Shown: piece after piece, positions 32,413 through 32,488 of the stretch | Position numbering within the stretch: the first letter of the stretch is position 1 | Layout of the letters: each line of letters starts with the position of its first letter | NCBI GenBank assembly: GCA_024280855.1 | Contig: JAJRPG010000110.1 | Coordinates: forward strand, 1-32,488 | DNA length: 32,488 bases | Source: Planctomycetota bacterium | Lineage (GTDB): Bacteria; Planctomycetota; Phycisphaerae; UBA1845 | Direction: 5' to 3' | Made by a program: the position numbers and the translations under genes | Notes under the pieces: model-generated | What the model was told of the DNA's origin: nothing | Seen by the model: only the letters and a program-made list of their open reading frames with translations | The model's database searches: none

Positions 32413-32488
32413 ATGAAAGAGAGTTCTCCTGCAGAATTCATTGGACGGCGTATCCTCGTGGGACCGCCAAAAACAGAATTCTTTTACG
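32413..32488 (+). CDS. Start of an unidentified gene (cut by the window end)
   Basis: The frame begins MKESSPAEFIGRRILVGPPK and is open to the end (25 codons). AAGGA lies nine bases before the ATG. Too short to identify. Confidence 0.45.
   Translation, partial: MKESSPAEFIGRRILVGPPKTEFFY

Noticed and set aside
1-32488. CRISPR array, tRNA or rRNA genes
   Set aside because: No regularly spaced direct repeats, cloverleaf with CCA-side pairing or rRNA-like stretch was seen in the gaps.

Overview
The window looks like chromosomal DNA of a planctomycete (Planctomycetota, probably Phycisphaerae-like). The signs are secreted proteins with Cys-rich 'GACC...GxC' repeats, FG-GAP/beta-helix extracellular proteins, C-terminal tails of the IPTL-CTERM type (P-V/I-P-T-x-S-E-W, hydrophobic helix, basic end), small 'CxxCxYDL...CxECG' zinc-ribbon membrane proteins, and many short dispersed palindromic repeats. 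The assignment is inference from protein style; there is no rRNA or other marker in the window. I see no tRNA, rRNA or CRISPR.

Layout. 1-4082: a secreted beta-helix protein whose 3' end may be broken, an MgtC/SapB membrane protein and a proline-catabolic P5C dehydrogenase, all on the minus strand. 4092-11012: a repeat-rich stretch with a tandemly duplicated pair of convergent genes (plus-strand zinc-ribbon membrane protein, minus-strand single-pass protein). The two pairs appear to have been fused head-to-head by a deletion near 6787, and one member carries an in-frame stop. A GT39-like glycosyltransferase with TPRs follows, and its reading frame contains a dispersed palindrome. 11013-12860: two perfect parS sites upstream of parB, with no parA in view. 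12942-16894: mobA, a tiny lipoprotein, a periplasmic thioredoxin-like protein, a small zinc-ribbon protein and a secreted protein.

16924-26393 (minus strand) is the most striking part. It is a compact, intact-looking 12-gene operon with the head-morphogenesis order of phage Mu: terminase large subunit, DUF935 portal, protease/scaffold (gpI), a decoration-like protein, major capsid gpT and gp36, followed by six small genes. The last genes are beta-rich or fibre/lectin-like, ending in a LamG-type protein. There is no transposase, integrase, repressor, lysis gene, MuF protein, sheath, tape measure or baseplate in or next to the operon. A shared 21-bp motif lies upstream of both the terminase and the protease, echoing the C-dependent PI promoter of Mu. 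A head-only Mu-like island with host secreted-protein genes on both sides is a candidate gene-transfer agent, satellite or domesticated capsid system, or a prophage remnant.

27085-31396: three genes for large secreted proteins (ASPIC/VCBS, FG-GAP, Cys-rich IPTL-CTERM). The window ends with a small conserved-looking protein and the start of an unidentified plus-strand gene.
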